From the NCBI GenBank assembly GCA_900554385.1, contig USHE01000107.1, positions 1-6,107 of the forward strand: a stretch of 6,107 nt of DNA, in the 5' to 3' direction. Shown here in pieces: positions 5,007-6,107 of this stretch. Source of the DNA: an uncultured bacterium (GTDB lineage Bacteria; Cyanobacteriota; Vampirovibrionia; Gastranaerophilales; Gastranaerophilaceae). The notes beneath the pieces were generated by a model. It was given only the letters and a program-made list of their open reading frames with translations. It had not been told where the DNA came from and did not search any database. The position numbers were made by a program, and so were the translations under genes. Each line of letters starts with the position of its first letter. The stretch's first letter is position 1.

Positions 5007-6107
5007 ATGCGAGAGAGTACCAACCAGTTTTTAAAACCGTTTACCACAAAAATTAATGAAGCCGGAAATCTTGAAATAGGCGGCTGTGATTTGGTGAAAT
5101 TGGCTATGAAACACGGGACACCGCTTTATGTGCTTGACGAGGCAACAATTAAAAGAATTTGTGGGGATTATAAAGATGCCTTTTCAATTTATCCAAAGGT
5201 TAAAATGATGTATGCCTCAAAGGCTTTGTGTACGCGTGCGACTTCTGCCCTTCTTTCAAAAGAAGGTTTTGGGTTCGATGTGGTTTCCGGCGGGGAAATG
5301 TATACCGTTTATAAAGCTGGTGTGCCAATGGATACAGTTCTTTTTAACGGTAACAATAAATCTGTTGATGAACTCACTCTTGCTCTTGAGCTTGGAGTTG
5401 GAAGAATCTCTGTTGATAATTTCTTTGAGCTTTCGCTTTTGAATGAGTTAGCAAAAAGTAAAAATAAAAATGTTGATATTCTACTGAGAATTACTCCGGG
5501 AATAGAATGTCATACGCACGAGTATATTCAAACAGGACACCTTGATTCAAAGTTCGGGTTTGACTTAACTCAAATTGATGAAGCTATTGATTTGATATTA
5601 AACGAATATAAAAACTTGAAGTTGCACGGTTTGCACGCTCATATCGGTTCGCAGATTTTTGAAACTAAAGTTTATCATGATGAAATTGAAATTTTGGTAA
5701 AAGAAATTGCCCGATTGGATGAAAAATTCGGGCTTAAGCTTGACGAGATTAATATTGGCGGCGGACTTGGAGTGAAGTACACAGATAAAGATGCTCCGCC
5801 ATCAACATTTGAAATTGCTGAAGTTATAATAAAAAGTCTCAAAGAAAGTGTTGATAAATATGGTATAGAATTTCCAACACTTCTTATAGAACCGGGTAGA
5901 AGTATTATTTCGACTTCCGGAGTAACTCTTTATACGCTTGGCAGTTCAAAACAAGTTCCAAAAGGTAAAAAGTATGCGGCTATAGATGGAGGAATGTCTG
6001 ATAATCCTCGTCCGTCAATGTATCAGGCTGAATATTTTGCACAGATTGCCAATAAACCTGCGGACGAATTGGCTCAAACAGTTACTATTGCCGGCAGATT
6101 TTGTGAA
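5007..6107 (+). CDS. lysA: Diaminopimelate decarboxylase (LysA), 3' end beyond the window
   Basis: This PLP-dependent fold-III decarboxylase converts meso-diaminopimelate to L-lysine and CO2, the last step of lysine synthesis, in the cytoplasm. The visible 367 codons run uninterrupted to the last base; LysA is typically about 410-430 residues, so some 50 are missing. Landmarks: GTPLYVLDE (37-45), YASKA (69-73) with PLP-binding Lys72, FGFDVVSGGE (88-97), HAHIGSQI (210-217), the PLP phosphate-binding INIGGGLGVKY (249-258), IEPGRS (294-299), AIDGGMSDNPRP (325-336) and GRFCE (363-367), the start of the CES active-site motif that receives the substrate across the dimer. The ATG at 5007 has AGAGGAG 6 bases upstream, an excellent site. 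It lies 84 bases after the UbiA-like gene on the same strand. Motif set and order favour LysA over other fold-III decarboxylases (arginine, ornithine, carboxynorspermidine). Confidence 0.95.
   Translation, partial: MRESTNQFLKPFTTKINEAGNLEIGGCDLVKLAMKHGTPLYVLDEATIKRICGDYKDAFSIYPKVKMMYASKALCTRATSALLSKEGFGFDVVSGGEMYTVYKAGVPMDTVLFNGNNKSVDELTLALELGVGRISVDNFFELSLLNELAKSKNKNVDILLRITPGIECHTHEYIQTGHLDSKFGFDLTQIDEAIDLILNEYKNLKLHGLHAHIGSQIFETKVYHDEIEILVKEIARLDEKFGLKLDEINIGGGLGVKYTDKDAPPSTFEIAEVIIKSLKESVDKYGIEFPTLLIEPGRSIISTSGVTLYTLGSSKQVPKGKKYAAIDGGMSDNPRPSMYQAEYFAQIANKPADELAQTVTIAGRFCE

Noticed and set aside
843..5922. Recurring TTCCGGAG octamer (near 844, 1533, 1598, 5915)
   Set aside because: The copies lie in coding sequence at irregular spacing and on no consistent pattern; four in 6 kb probably reflects codon use, though a genome-wide count would settle it.
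1..6107. CRISPR arrays, tRNA or rRNA genes, insertion sequences
   Set aside because: No spaced direct repeats, RNA gene signatures or transposase fragments were seen; nearly all bases are accounted for by protein genes.

Overview
The window is about 6.1 kb of AT-rich, almost fully coding bacterial DNA using the standard genetic code and mostly clear Shine-Dalgarno sites. The pilin-like N-terminus (KAFTLAEVLITLGIIGVV) is of the type expanded in gut Gastranaerophilales (Melainabacteria/Vampirovibrionia). Together with base composition this suggests, but does not prove, such an organism. That assignment is inference and needs a whole-genome check.

Layout. (1) 1-841, +: a type IV pilin/pseudopilin-like gene. 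Its best ribosome-binding site and ATG (position 16) are out of frame with the pilin body by one base, across a run of 11 G (45-55). One G fewer would fuse them, so the gene looks like an OFF-phase contingency locus or a homopolymer error. (2) 838-2166, -: an M16 (insulinase-type) zinc peptidase, converging on the pilin gene with a 4-base overlap of the 3' ends. (3) 2167-2233: a compact divergent promoter region with two TATAAT boxes on opposite strands; the rightward one lies so close to the nanE ATG that the mRNA may be leaderless. (4) 2234-4922, +: a tight four-gene unit of nanE (ManNAc-6-P epimerase), a ROK sugar kinase (probable nanK), a 72-residue protein of unknown function and a UbiA-family prenyltransferase. 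Spacing is +7, -8 and -4 bases. (5) 4923-5006: a short AT-rich gap with a 7-bp inverted repeat and a possible lysA promoter. (6) 5007-6107, +: lysA (diaminopimelate decarboxylase), cut by the window end.

How they work together: the ROK kinase and NanE would convert ManNAc to ManNAc-6-P and then GlcNAc-6-P, feeding amino-sugar catabolism or cell-wall precursor supply; no sialic acid lyase or transporter lies in the window. The UbiA-like enzyme and the small protein are translationally coupled to them, an unusual mix of amino-sugar and prenyl-lipid functions. LysA makes lysine from meso-DAP and probably has its own promoter. The M16 peptidase and the pilin gene look like separate units. The most interesting signal is the poly-G tract in the pilin leader.
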